Shown here one piece after another: positions 29,809 to 39,270 of a stretch of DNA of 64,000 bases. The position numbers and the translations under genes are program-made. A model generated the notes under the pieces. That model made no database searches. It was given only the letters and a program-made list of their open reading frames with translations, and was not told the origin of the DNA. How positions within the stretch are numbered: position 1 is the first letter of the stretch; each line of letters opens with the position of its first letter. The DNA is taken from contig NZ_JAPYKW010000004.1 in assembly GCF_036632095.1 (NCBI RefSeq), positions 18,687 through 82,686 on the forward strand, given 5' to 3'. This DNA is from Chlamydia sp. 04-14 (GTDB lineage: Bacteria > Chlamydiota > Chlamydiia > Chlamydiales > Chlamydiaceae).

Positions 29809-30150
29809 GGCGACCTCCAGTGGTAAACTCTACTGTCATTGCTTAACGTCATTGTAGAGGAGCGCTGTTTTTTTGACAATCGAATTAGCAGTTGATGTTG
29901 TCGATTGCTAAATTCAACCTAACTTCTTGAAGATGTTAAGCAGTTTTTCTTTTTAGAAGAATAAGAATAGAGTTTTTTTTACTTAGAATTATATAAAAGG
30001 GTCAAGAAGTTTCTAATAAAATTTTGTCAATATAAGCGCAGATTTTCTCAGTATTTGTTTTAAGTATTTTCGTCATTTTATTAGGAAGGATATTTGCAGA
30101 TATAAAATGTCTTTTGGGGTTGGAGCCCTGTTTCATTAGGAGTTAGCTGA
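29809..30150. other. Divergent intergenic region before phoH
   Basis: This 342-base gap holds the minus-strand promoter at 29851-29879 and a cluster of overlapping inverted repeats at 29877-29915: CAATCG/CGATTG and GAATTAGCA/TGCTAAATTC (one bulged base), which cannot form at the same time. phoH has an AGGAG ribosome site 8 bases before ATG 30151. For phoH I see TATAAA at 29992-29997 but no convincing -35. Confidence 0.4.
29851..29879 (-). promoter_or_regulatory. Promoter for the Cys-rich protein gene
   Basis: Minus strand: TTGTCA (-35, 29874-29879), a 17-base spacer, TACAAT (-10, 29851-29856). Start of transcription would fall about 36 bases before the ATG at 29808. The -35 overlaps the edge of an inverted-repeat cluster, a possible operator. 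Confidence 0.62.
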
Positions 30151-31443
30151 ATGAAGAAAACAATGGTCATTGATACGAGTGTGTTTATTTATGATCCAGA
30201 GGCCCTATCATCTTTTGAGGACACACGAATTATCATTCCTTTTACTGTAATTGAGGAGTTGGAATCATTTGCTAAAGATCGTGATGAATCAGCAAAAAAT
30301 GCTTCGCGAGCTTTGAGTAATATCCGTTTATTACTTGAACGTTTTGGTAGTCATGCTGATGGTATATCTCTTCCTAATGGAGGTGAATTACGTATAGAAG
30401 TATCTTCTGTTGCTAACCTAGCTAATGATGAAAAACGCCGAAAACTTCTTACGCTCGAGTTGCTTCAAGTGATAGCACAACGAGAGCCTATGATTTTTGT
30501 AACAAAGAGTCTAGGACGTAGAGTCCGTGCTGAAGCCTTAGGGATAGAAGCTCGGGATTATGAAAATAAAAGATTCTCTTTTAGATCTTTATATCGTGGT
30601 TATCGTGAACTAAGTGTGTCTGCATCTGATGTGGAAAGCTTTTATACAAATGGATATTTAGATATTCGTTTAGACATAGCTCCATCACCTAATGAATATT
30701 TTTTTATTTCAGGAGGAGAGAATTATTTTGCTCTCGGCCGTTATCACGCAGGTGAAGGAAGAATCGTTTCTTTAAAATCTCTTCCAGATAAAATTTGGGG
30801 AATAAAACCTTTAAATACCGAACAAAAGTGTGCTTTAGATCTTCTTTTGCGCGATGATATAAAATTAGTTACGCTCATGGGACAAGCAGGATCAGGGAAA
30901 ACTATTTTAGCTTTAGCAGCAGCTATGCATCAGGTATTTGATAAGGGGAATTATAATAAGTTATTAGTGAGTCGTCCTATCATTCCGATGGGGAAAGATA
31001 TTGGATTTCTTCCTGGGGTTAAGGAAGAAAAGCTTTTACATTGGATGCAGCCTATCTACGATAATATGGAATTCCTTTTTAATATTAATGGTATGGGAGA
31101 TTTTTCAGAGGTCTTACAATCTTTGATGGAAGCTAAAAAATTAGAGATGGAAGCTCTGACATATATTCGTGGAAGGTCTTTGCCAAAAGTGTTTATGATC
31201 ATTGATGAAGCACAGAACCTTACTCCTCATGAGATTAAAACGATTATTTCTCGTGCAGGGAAAGGAACAAAAATTGTTCTAACAGGCGATCCTACACAAA
31301 TCGATAGTCCATACTTTGATGAAAATTCCAATGGGCTTACCTATTTAGTAGGTAAGTTTCATCATTTGCCTCTTTATGGCCATATGTTTATGACGCGTAC
31401 GGAACGTTCTGAACTTGCAGCCGCCGCAGCAACTATTTTATAG
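30151..31443 (+). CDS. phoH: PIN-domain PhoH-family ATPase
   Basis: Protein of 430 aa combining an N-terminal PIN nuclease-type domain (VIDTSVFIYDP near residue 6, EELE near 37) with a C-terminal PhoH ATPase domain (Walker A GQAGSGKT near residue 247, Walker B IDEAQN near 350). This PhoH2/YlaK arrangement is associated with RNA unwinding and cleavage in other bacteria. Its exact chlamydial role is unknown. It is a single plus-strand gene, convergent with the following hypothetical. Confidence 0.92.
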   Translation: MKKTMVIDTSVFIYDPEALSSFEDTRIIIPFTVIEELESFAKDRDESAKNASRALSNIRLLLERFGSHADGISLPNGGELRIEVSSVANLANDEKRRKLLTLELLQVIAQREPMIFVTKSLGRRVRAEALGIEARDYENKRFSFRSLYRGYRELSVSASDVESFYTNGYLDIRLDIAPSPNEYFFISGGENYFALGRYHAGEGRIVSLKSLPDKIWGIKPLNTEQKCALDLLLRDDIKLVTLMGQAGSGKTILALAAAMHQVFDKGNYNKLLVSRPIIPMGKDIGFLPGVKEEKLLHWMQPIYDNMEFLFNINGMGDFSEVLQSLMEAKKLEMEALTYIRGRSLPKVFMIIDEAQNLTPHEIKTIISRAGKGTKIVLTGDPTQIDSPYFDENSNGLTYLVGKFHHLPLYGHMFMTRTERSELAAAAATIL

Positions 31444-31452
31444 TTTAGCGAT

Positions 31453-31950
31453 TTAGCCTAGGAAATCTCGGAGTTCTTCTTCAGCAGATTTTTGAGGGGG
31501 CAGGGGTTGTTTCTTAGGATCAATATCGGCAGACGTCGGTGCGACATAACCACAGACTTTTTTAAAGTAATTGGTTATCACTCGAATAACTTTGAGAACT
31601 ACTTGGCAAATAGCTAGAAGACCTTTGATTCCGAAAATTTCTAACCAGGCATCCTCGCGGATCGTAGGCAACGCTTCATTAATTTCGAGACAAGGGGAAA
31701 TGGTACATATTTTACTATAACCTCCTGTTGGAAGAAGCAAAGCAGTTTCAATATTGGAAATCCCTAATAGAGCACGTAACCCTGTAAAAGTACTAAAAAT
31801 TGGTAAATAGCTCAGGAAGGATTCACAGCATGAACGGTGCAACGGATTCTGAACAACATGTTGCTTATTTTTTTCAAAATAATGATCCAATTGACCAGTT
31901 GACGTGTGCTGGTGATTTACTATTAAAACTGTGTTTTGTGTAATTCTCAT
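31453..31950 (-). CDS. Chlamydial hypothetical protein
   Basis: Protein of 165 aa with no recognised domain. A segment at about 41-72 (HRSCCESFLSYLPIF to GISNIETALLLP) is hydrophobic and conserved in style among chlamydia-specific proteins; another hydrophobic stretch lies at about 108-125 (IKGLLAICQVVLKVI). The C-terminus is polar with PPQKSAEEELRDFLG. No signal peptide. It may be membrane associated. Position between phoH and tmRNA/ileS matches other chlamydial genomes. I do not assign a function. Confidence 0.65.
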   Translation of the reverse strand: MRITQNTVLIVNHQHTSTGQLDHYFEKNKQHVVQNPLHRSCCESFLSYLPIFSTFTGLRALLGISNIETALLLPTGGYSKICTISPCLEINEALPTIREDAWLEIFGIKGLLAICQVVLKVIRVITNYFKKVCGYVAPTSADIDPKKQPLPPQKSAEEELRDFLG

Positions 31951-32116
31951 GCTTTGCTCAAGCTTGCTATTGTGGGATTTAGAGAGAAACTATAATGCAA
32001 AAATAGGTTTTCGAATAGATACTGATTGAAATCTTCGTACATTTCAAGAAATTATTTACTAATTTGATGAAGAGTGGCTTAAGTATCGAAGTGTTGCTTG
32101 AGAAAAATTAAAAATA

Positions 32117-32538
32117 TGGAGGTGGAGAGACTCGAACTCTCGTCCTTAGTAAACTCCCTGCTAACCTCTACATGCTTAGTCCCTAGTAGTATTACATTGA
32201 ATTTCCTCAGCTAAGAACATCTATGGAAACCAACGACTCTCAATAATCTCGAATAGACCCTCTTGAGAATTAGAGAAGGTAAATTCCAACCAGATAGATG
32301 ACGGTACTTCACAAACCTCTGGTGGAGTTTATGAGCACCGGGTTATCTAGAGGTTATCTAAATAACAACTTTTGCTAATTAAGCAGCTAATCTTTCCTGG
32401 GTGAGGTCAGAGAAACTGATAATTTCGCATTCAGCCTTAGGTTCGGCATTTATTGTTTTGTCGGCTTTTTAGGAGGCCAGCCAACGCCCTCCGCATGCAA
32501 TTAACACTTCATTTCCAAGTCGAAACCTATACACCCCC
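32117..32538 (-). ncRNA. ssrA: Transfer-messenger RNA (tmRNA)
   Basis: One-piece tmRNA of about 422 bases that rescues stalled ribosomes. The 5' GGGGGTG (32538-32532) pairs with the 3' CACCTCC (32124-32118), leaving A as discriminator at 32117; the CCA is not encoded. A TTCGAGTC T-arm loop lies near the 3' end and the tRNA-like GGTTTCGAC follows the 5' stem. The tag reading frame is 32447-32379, resuming at GCC: 22 residues starting AEPKAECE and ending ERLAA, then TAA. The tag matches the chlamydial type and ends in the LAA degradation signal. Confidence 0.95.
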
Positions 32539-32545
32539 AGAGCAT

Positions 32546-32574
32546 ATTTTAAATTTTTCTTCGCTTTTGTGCAA
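32546..32574 (-). promoter_or_regulatory. tmRNA promoter
   Basis: Minus strand: TTGCAC (32569-32574), a 17-base spacer, TAAAAT (32546-32551), ending 7 bases before the mature 5' end at 32538. Confidence 0.75.
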
Positions 32575-32711
32575 CTCAAGTATCCCTCTATTTTAAATGT
32601 TGTCAAGAGAAGGAGAATTTTTCTTAAATTACGAGGGTAAGGTGGACGAAAACCAGAGAAATCTTTATTTTGGGAGTGATTTTACATCTACACGCACTTA
32701 ACGGCTAAAGC

Positions 32712-35700
32712 ATGAATACGGAAGGCGAAGGGAGCAAGGAAAGTCTTGCTAACAGAGAAGAGAAGATATTGGATTTTTGGAAAACAAACCATATTTTTCA
32801 AAAATCGTTAAAAAACAGAGAGGGCAAAACTCTGTATTCTTTTTATGACGGCCCACCGTTTGCTACGGGTCTACCTCATTATGGTCACCTTCTCGCGGGG
32901 ACAATCAAGGATGTTGTCGGACGTTTCGCTACTATGGACGGATATTATGTTCCTAGACGTTTTGGATGGGATTGTCACGGTGTTCCTGTAGAATATGAGG
33001 TAGAAAAATCTCTAGATCTTACCACTCCAGGAGCTATTGAGGACTTTGGGATTGCTAAGTTTAATGAGGAATGTCGAAAGATTGTTTTCCGTTATGTCGA
33101 TGAGTGGGAACACTACGTGAATCGTTTGGGACGTTGGGTAGACTTTTCTGCTACGTGGAAGACAATGGATGCTTCATTTATGGAAAGTGTCTGGTGGGTA
33201 TTCCGTTCTCTCTATGATCAGGACCTAGTTTATGAAGGTGTGAAGGTGGTTCCTTTCTCCACGAAATTAGGCACACCTTTATCCAACTTTGAAGCAGGTC
33301 AAAATTATAAAGAAGTAGACGATCCTTCCGTAGTTATTAAGTTTGCTTTGCAAGAAGATCCCGCGTCTTTACTAGTATGGACCACAACACCATGGACATT
33401 AGTATCCAATATGGCTGCTGCTGTGGGTCCTGAAATTACTTATGTACGTGTTGCGGATAAGGTTTCCAGAGAGGAATGGATCCTAGGTCAGGGATGCTTA
33501 TCCCGGTGGTTTTCAGACCCAGATTCATATGAAATTTTAGAAAGTTTTCCGGGTACAGCTTTAATAGGGAAAAGCTATGAACCACCCTTTAGCTTTTTTG
33601 AACATAAACGTGCAGAAGGAGCTTACAGAATTCTTTCTGGTTCATTTGTAGAGGAAAGCGAAGGTACCGGGGTTGTACACATGGCTCCTGCATTTGGTGA
33701 AGCGGACTTCTTTGTATGTAAAGAACACCACGTACCTATAGTGTGTCCTGTGGATAATCACGGCTGCTTTACGGAAGAGATTCCCGAATATCAAGGCCAA
33801 TATATTAAGAGCTGCGATAAAGGAATTATCAAATCTTTAAAAAATCTAGGAAAGATTTTTTATCATGGGACTGTAATGCACCGTTATCCTTTCTGTTGGA
33901 GAACAGACACCCCGTTAATTTACAAAACAGTGAACTCTTGGTTTGTTTCTGTTGAGAAGATCAAGGACAAGATGTTGCGAGCTAACCAGAAAATACACTG
34001 GGTTCCAGAGCATATCAAAGAAGGGCGTTTTGGTAAGTGGTTAGAGGGTGCTAGAGATTGGGCAATTAGTAGGAATCGTTATTGGGGAACTCCTATTCCT
34101 ATTTGGAAAAGTAAAGATGGAGAAGTCTTAGTTATAGGCTCTGTAAAAGAACTTGAAGAGCTTACTGGAGAGAAGATTTCTGATTTACATTGTCATTTTA
34201 TTGATCAATTAAAAGTTGAAAAAGACGGGAAGACTTTTCAGAGAGTTCCCTATGTATTTGATTGTTGGTTTGATTCAGGCGCTATGCCTTATGCACAAAA
34301 TCACTATCCTTTTGAAAATCAGAAGGAAACAGAAGCTGGATTTCCTGCAGATTTTATAGCAGAAGGTTTAGATCAGACACGAGGATGGTTCTATACCCTT
34401 ACGGTGATTTCTTCAGCCTTATTTGATCAGCCAGCGTTTAAAAATGCGATAGTTAACGGTATTGTTTTAGCCGAAGATGGCAATAAGATGTCTAAAAGGC
34501 TAAATAACTATCCTAGTCCTATGGGGATTATGAATACCTACGGAGCTGATGCTCTAAGATTGTATTTGTTAGACAGTGTGGTTGTTAAAGCTGAGGATTT
34601 ACGGTTTTCTGATAAGGGTGTTGAATCTATCCTTAAACAAATTCTCCTGCCCTTAACAAATGTGTTATCTTTTTTCAAAACTTATACAGATCTGTATGGT
34701 TTCGATGCTAATAGTTACGATAAGGAAGAGATAACTTATAGCGAGATTGATAGATGGATTCTTTCCAATCTCTATACTGTTGTTGGCAAGGTTCGTGAGA
34801 GTATGAGCTCTTATAATTTAAATACTGCTGTCAATCCTTTCGTTACTTTTATTGATGATTTAACAAATTGGTATATTCGTCGTTGCCGTAGACGTTTCTG
34901 GGAATCTGAGGACACTCCAGATAGAAGAGCAGCTTTTGCTACACTTTATGAAGTGCTTACTGTTTTCTGTAGAGTAATCGCTCCTTTTATCCCATTTATA
35001 TCTGAAGATATTTACCAACAGATCAAAACAGAGCATTCTCAAGAGTCTGTACATCTTTGTGATTTTCCTCACATAGATCTTGCTAAAGTATTTCCAGATT
35101 TGGAACAACGCATGAGCGACGCTCGAGAGATTGTAGGTCTAGGGCACTCTCTACGTAAGGAGCATAAGTTAAAAGTACGTCAACCTTTAGCGAATTTTTA
35201 TATAGTAGGTCCTAAAGATCGTTTAGATGAGTTGACTTCTTTTGAGCAACTCATTGCAGAAGAACTCAATGTAAAAAATATCGTATTTTATAAAGAGACA
35301 CCAAGCTTTGTAAAAACGACTGTGAAACCCAACTTTCGCTCTTTAGGCAAGAGGGTGGGTGAGAAGATAAAAGATGTGCAAAGAGCGCTGAGTAATCTTT
35401 CTCAAGAGCAGATACAGCAGTTGCTAAAACAACAATTTCTTCTTCTGAACTTAGGTTCGGAAGAGATTACTTTGGGTATAGATGATGTATTAATTTCTTG
35501 GGAGACAGAGTCTGGATATGTTGCTCGAAGTTCTTCGTTATTTACTGTGGTTCTTGATTGCCAGTTAACTGAGGATTTGGTTGTTGAGGCGATTTCTAGG
35601 GAATTAGTGAATAAAATTAATACGATGCGTCGTAATCATAAGTTGCATGTTTCTGATCGTATTCTTTTGCAAATAAATACTTCAGAAGATGTCAAAAAGG

Positions 35701-35843
35701 CATTTCTCCATTACGAAGATTATATTTGCGAAGAGACATTGACTATTCAATTTGAGTTTAAAGATGCTGTTGAGGGTGAAGAATGGGATATCAATGGACA
35801 TCCTACATTTATCTCTCTTACAGTAGCTTCCGGAGTAAAATAA
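32712..35843 (+). CDS. ileS: Isoleucyl-tRNA synthetase, eukaryote-like long type
   Basis: Class I synthetase charging tRNA-Ile, 1043 aa. HIGH is HYGH at 56-59, and KMSKS is KMSKR at 592-596 followed by LNNYPSP, the form seen in eukaryotic and IleS2-type enzymes rather than the usual bacterial KMSKSLGN. The editing domain contains WTTTPWTLVSN near residue 225. No C-terminal Cys4 zinc finger is seen, also fitting the eukaryote-like class. This class is generally associated with low sensitivity to mupirocin; that is family knowledge, not a result here. A terminator follows at 35864-35898. Confidence 0.96.
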   Translation: MNTEGEGSKESLANREEKILDFWKTNHIFQKSLKNREGKTLYSFYDGPPFATGLPHYGHLLAGTIKDVVGRFATMDGYYVPRRFGWDCHGVPVEYEVEKSLDLTTPGAIEDFGIAKFNEECRKIVFRYVDEWEHYVNRLGRWVDFSATWKTMDASFMESVWWVFRSLYDQDLVYEGVKVVPFSTKLGTPLSNFEAGQNYKEVDDPSVVIKFALQEDPASLLVWTTTPWTLVSNMAAAVGPEITYVRVADKVSREEWILGQGCLSRWFSDPDSYEILESFPGTALIGKSYEPPFSFFEHKRAEGAYRILSGSFVEESEGTGVVHMAPAFGEADFFVCKEHHVPIVCPVDNHGCFTEEIPEYQGQYIKSCDKGIIKSLKNLGKIFYHGTVMHRYPFCWRTDTPLIYKTVNSWFVSVEKIKDKMLRANQKIHWVPEHIKEGRFGKWLEGARDWAISRNRYWGTPIPIWKSKDGEVLVIGSVKELEELTGEKISDLHCHFIDQLKVEKDGKTFQRVPYVFDCWFDSGAMPYAQNHYPFENQKETEAGFPADFIAEGLDQTRGWFYTLTVISSALFDQPAFKNAIVNGIVLAEDGNKMSKRLNNYPSPMGIMNTYGADALRLYLLDSVVVKAEDLRFSDKGVESILKQILLPLTNVLSFFKTYTDLYGFDANSYDKEEITYSEIDRWILSNLYTVVGKVRESMSSYNLNTAVNPFVTFIDDLTNWYIRRCRRRFWESEDTPDRRAAFATLYEVLTVFCRVIAPFIPFISEDIYQQIKTEHSQESVHLCDFPHIDLAKVFPDLEQRMSDAREIVGLGHSLRKEHKLKVRQPLANFYIVGPKDRLDELTSFEQLIAEELNVKNIVFYKETPSFVKTTVKPNFRSLGKRVGEKIKDVQRALSNLSQEQIQQLLKQQFLLLNLGSEEITLGIDDVLISWETESGYVARSSSLFTVVLDCQLTEDLVVEAISRELVNKINTMRRNHKLHVSDRILLQINTSEDVKKAFLHYEDYICEETLTIQFEFKDAVEGEEWDINGHPTFISLTVASGVK

Positions 35844-35863
35844 CACTCTAAGATTTCTTCAAA

Positions 35864-35898
35864 GAAGATTCTCTATAAAACTGAGAGTCTTCTTTATT
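35864..35898 (+). terminator. Terminator after ileS
   Basis: GAAGATTCTC (35864-35873) pairs with GAGAGTCTTC (35883-35892), with one G-T wobble, followed by TTTATTTCTT. It extends into the end of the convergent lepB gene; on the opposite strand only three T follow. Confidence 0.7.
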
Positions 35899-37837
35899 TC
35901 TTCTTATCATTTTTTGGAAATAGGCGGCGATGTCTTTGGTAATACATATGTCCAAAGATATAAACGAAGAACCCTAAAGCTAAACTGTTGACTAAATACC
36001 CAGGTAACGTGGTTGGAGCAGGAACGTTTTTTAAATGTCCGAAATGTCCTAAAGGCCAGAAAATCCATAAGGGTGATCCTAAAAGATTCTCCATAGGAAC
36101 AAAGCCAAATTCACGACTATCAGCGCTCATAGGATAATTATCTCCTAAAACTAAAACATGACCCTCAGGAATTTGTATTCCAAAATTATGAATGAATTTT
36201 GAGAACTGTTCTAGATCTTGTGGAGGAGGACCTCTATCGATAAAACCTATGTAAGGACGATCTTCTGAAGATGCTTCTTGTTTTGCTTTTTCAGACTCTA
36301 CGAACTTTTGCAAGGCGGGATCATTTTTAATGAAGATAGGAGAATCCATAACATAGAGATTTCCTTGATTATAAAATGCATAGCGACTTGGTAAAGGATT
36401 ATACTTAGGATTTTTTGGAATAAAGAATGAGCTAAAATTAATACCACAGTTAAATAGGTCAATTACCTGATTGTCATTTAGTTGCATTAATGCATGAGTT
36501 GGTTTTAGCTTATAACGCATGCCTCCAAAACCTATTTTATAAGCTTCTCCTTTAGAATATTCGTAACAACCGTTATCTACTCCCGGGAAAGGTAGAGCAA
36601 AAAGTTTTGCCGTATCTTCTGATCCTCTTGTAAATGGTTGATACTTGTAAGCAACACCATCAGAAATAACAAACCGTGATGTATTAAGATTATTCCTAAT
36701 AAGATGAATATGCTCTTGCCTTAAGGGAAGAAGCGTTTTCATAGGTTGTATGGTAGGAATTATTTGATTGTTATAGTGCTGAAGATGAGGCGTAGGGTAA
36801 GAAACGTTCGGAGTATGACAAATTTCCAAATAAGTTTGAGCTATTGGATTTGGAATAGTATGACATAGACTGGCCTGTTTATGAGTAAGAATACGTACCA
36901 TAGCATAGTTGCCCATGCCAAACAGGTCGGAATAACTAACCGGAGATGTATGAGGAGTTTTTAATGCATTGGGAATATCATTATTCCAAGAACTATTGTG
37001 AAAAAATTTGCCGTAAGGGCCTTCTTGAGGTAATGAAATCTTACCGCAAGGTTGATTCATCTGTTTAAATAATGCTGTAGTTTTTTCATTATTTATAATT
37101 TCTACAGAGCCGTCGAAAGATATGTAAGGGACGTGGTAGAGATTCTCAAGACCAAAATCATTGGGGAAATGAATAATTTTTCCGTCTTTATCAAGACCGT
37201 AAATTTTTCCTCCGTAAAAATAAAGAGTATCCCCGGGCTTCCCCATGCAACGTTTAATATAACGTTTTTTCCCAGGAATGAATCCGAAGTACTTCGTATC
37301 GGAATTTGGAATAGGAAGATCACCAACAGTGAAGACTACAAGGCCACCGCGAGTAATGGCTTCGGAACAAAATCCCCAAGGTTTTTTCTTAAAGGGGAAG
37401 TGTAGTCCGAAAGTTGTTTTAGAAACAATCATCCGATCTTGTTCTAAAATCGTTGGACGCATAGACCCAGTAGGGACTTCGTAAAGTTCAAACCAAAATT
37501 GACGAATAAGAAAAGCAACTAAAGCGGCAAAGAGAATAGCTTTAGTAAGCTCCCAAGATTTCTTTGCAAAAGAAGCAGGGTAGCGTTTATTGAATTTCTG
37601 AGCCTGCTCTGCGAGTTGACTGGCTGTTTCTTGATCTTGTTGAAAGATGGCTTCTTCGAGCTGCTCTAGTAATGTTTGTAATTCTTTTTGAGAGTCGGGA
37701 TGTTGAGCAAGTTTTTTACTTTTAAGTAACTTATAAGTCGAATGAAGTATTTGACGACTTTTATTTAAGGAATACCGATGTCTCATGAAGATGCCTAGTG
37801 AAACCCTTAATTTCTTTCTGAGTTTGAATGTCCTCAT
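35894..37837 (-). CDS. lepB: Signal peptidase I, oversized chlamydial form
   Basis: Membrane serine peptidase removing signal peptides after export. It has 647 aa, about twice the E. coli enzyme. A basic and coiled N-terminus (1-90) precedes a membrane helix (about 97-114). Catalytic S125 lies in VPTGSMRPT and the general-base K195 in YIKRCMGKPGD. The last conserved box (GDNYPMSADSREFG) is near residue 585, so about 300 residues are inserted between boxes. A second hydrophobic segment near the C-terminus (LVNSLALGFFVYIFG) would anchor the end. The function of the insertion is unknown. Long signal peptidases are typical of chlamydiae. Confidence 0.93.
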   Translation of the reverse strand: MRTFKLRKKLRVSLGIFMRHRYSLNKSRQILHSTYKLLKSKKLAQHPDSQKELQTLLEQLEEAIFQQDQETASQLAEQAQKFNKRYPASFAKKSWELTKAILFAALVAFLIRQFWFELYEVPTGSMRPTILEQDRMIVSKTTFGLHFPFKKKPWGFCSEAITRGGLVVFTVGDLPIPNSDTKYFGFIPGKKRYIKRCMGKPGDTLYFYGGKIYGLDKDGKIIHFPNDFGLENLYHVPYISFDGSVEIINNEKTTALFKQMNQPCGKISLPQEGPYGKFFHNSSWNNDIPNALKTPHTSPVSYSDLFGMGNYAMVRILTHKQASLCHTIPNPIAQTYLEICHTPNVSYPTPHLQHYNNQIIPTIQPMKTLLPLRQEHIHLIRNNLNTSRFVISDGVAYKYQPFTRGSEDTAKLFALPFPGVDNGCYEYSKGEAYKIGFGGMRYKLKPTHALMQLNDNQVIDLFNCGINFSSFFIPKNPKYNPLPSRYAFYNQGNLYVMDSPIFIKNDPALQKFVESEKAKQEASSEDRPYIGFIDRGPPPQDLEQFSKFIHNFGIQIPEGHVLVLGDNYPMSADSREFGFVPMENLLGSPLWIFWPLGHFGHLKNVPAPTTLPGYLVNSLALGFFVYIFGHMYYQRHRRLFPKNDKKK

Positions 37838-38109
37838 ATTAAATGAGGATTCGAAAAGGGTATTTCCCTAATCGAAATTGTGGCTATGTTTAGCGCACCT
37901 AAAATAGACAGAAGTTTTGCTACATATTTATCTAATTGTAACATTAAAATTAAAATATGAGCATCTAACAAAAGCCTTGAGCGCTATTTTACTGTATTAG
38001 ATTTTTCAATCAAAAATATTTTCTAGATAAGTTTAAAAATTTCGTATTTTTTAAGACTTAATCTATAAAATGTCTAGAAACTGTTTTGAAAGAGGTTTGC
38101 TTGTCCTAT

Positions 38110-38859
38110 TTATTCTTTAATCTCGGGAAGAGTATAAGAATAAGGAGACGAGGCTTCGTGACCTACATCAATAGCTCTTAAAACAACTGTGCCTTTTGGA
38201 GTTTCTATACTAGTCCATAAAGGGAAAACAGAGATTTCGCAAGCTGTGAAATACATGAGTACGTTTTTCCCCGATAAAACGGATGAATCTTTAGGCCAAT
38301 TCGCGCACCAAGCTTGAGCAGGTGTTTTAAGAGAATAACTTCCCTCTACAGTAATTCTAGGCGACCATGGATCGCGGTTTTTACCCTGTCTTTTTATTAA
38401 ATGATCTGGCGCTTCATTTAAAGAAAGCTGTAGGAGTGTGGAGAAGACAGGAAGATCTTCTGATTGCAAGCGACGTAGTTGCTGAGTTTTTGGATTCAAA
38501 CAAAAGATATGCATATCTTTTGTTGATAGAGATATTAAAAAAACTCGTCTAGGAGAATGTAAATCGTTAATTAAGTTTTTCCACGGTGTGTTTTGTATCA
38601 AGACTCGATCTTGTTGAGATAGATGTGGAAATTCAGTCATTTCTATCCACGCTGTGTCGGAAGATACAGATTTTACGAATAAAAAAAACTTTTGAACGCC
38701 TTTGCTGAAAACAGCGTAGTCACCAGCTCGTGCACGGAAAATATTTTGTTTTACAGAGATAGGAGATTCAGCAAATCCAGAGCATGGATAGAAGAAAATT
38801 ACTAAAATAAAAAGTCTTTGAAACAGAGGTGATAAGCGTATTTTTTCTTGCTTTTTCAT
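38110..38859 (-). CDS. Exported chlamydial hypothetical protein
   Basis: Protein of 249 aa with a signal peptide: basic MKKQEKIRL, hydrophobic FILVIFFYPC, cleavage predicted after GFA near residue 30. The mature part appears beta-rich and contains no catalytic motif I recognise. It lies between lepB and rpmE, divergent from rpmE, as in C. trachomatis (CT021 position). A periplasmic or surface role is likely from the signal; function unknown. Confidence 0.7.
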   Translation of the reverse strand: MKKQEKIRLSPLFQRLFILVIFFYPCSGFAESPISVKQNIFRARAGDYAVFSKGVQKFFLFVKSVSSDTAWIEMTEFPHLSQQDRVLIQNTPWKNLINDLHSPRRVFLISLSTKDMHIFCLNPKTQQLRRLQSEDLPVFSTLLQLSLNEAPDHLIKRQGKNRDPWSPRITVEGSYSLKTPAQAWCANWPKDSSVLSGKNVLMYFTACEISVFPLWTSIETPKGTVVLRAIDVGHEASSPYSYTLPEIKE

Positions 38860-38943
38860 AAGGTATTTCTGTACACTTTTCCTTTAGTATTTCATGATGT
38901 TGTTTCCCACATACCATAAGATGGTGATTTTGGAGTTGTCAAT

Positions 38944-39270
38944 ATGAAAAAGAACACTCATCCCGAATATAATAAAGTTTTATTTGTAGATTCTTCTACA
39001 GGATATAAATTTGTTTGCGGATCTACATATCAGAGCGATAAGACGGAAGTTTATGAAGGACAAGAGTATCCTGTATGCTACGTCAGCGTGTCCTCTTCTT
39101 CACATCCTTTCTTCACAGGAAGTAAGAGATTAGTGGATGCCGAAGGCCGGGTAGATAAGTTCTTAAAGCGTTACAGCAATGCAAAGCCTGCGCAACCTGC
39201 TCAAACCTCGGTAGAAGAAGAGCCTATTGCTAAGGCTAAGAAAAAAGCTCCCGCAAAGAAAAAGAAATAG
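38944..39270 (+). CDS. rpmE: 50S ribosomal protein L31, type B
   Basis: L31 of the type without the zinc cysteine set (C-minus form), 108 aa. The core [18 protein letters not shown] and the [11 protein letters not shown] segment near residue 57 are diagnostic. The C-terminus carries an added lysine-alanine tail ([12 protein letters not shown]), about 20 residues longer than most L31B proteins and probably binding rRNA. A GGAG ribosome site precedes ATG 38944. A 426-base gap separates it from prfA. Confidence 0.92.
   Translation: MKKNTHPEYNKVLFVDSSTGYKFVCGSTYQSDKTEVYEGQEYPVCYVSVSSSSHPFFTGSKRLVDAEGRVDKFLKRYSNAKPAQPAQTSVEEEPIAKAKKKAPAKKKK

Noticed and set aside
32117..32538. Open frames across the tmRNA region
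   Set aside because: The region is explained by tmRNA with its tag; no protein gene is needed.
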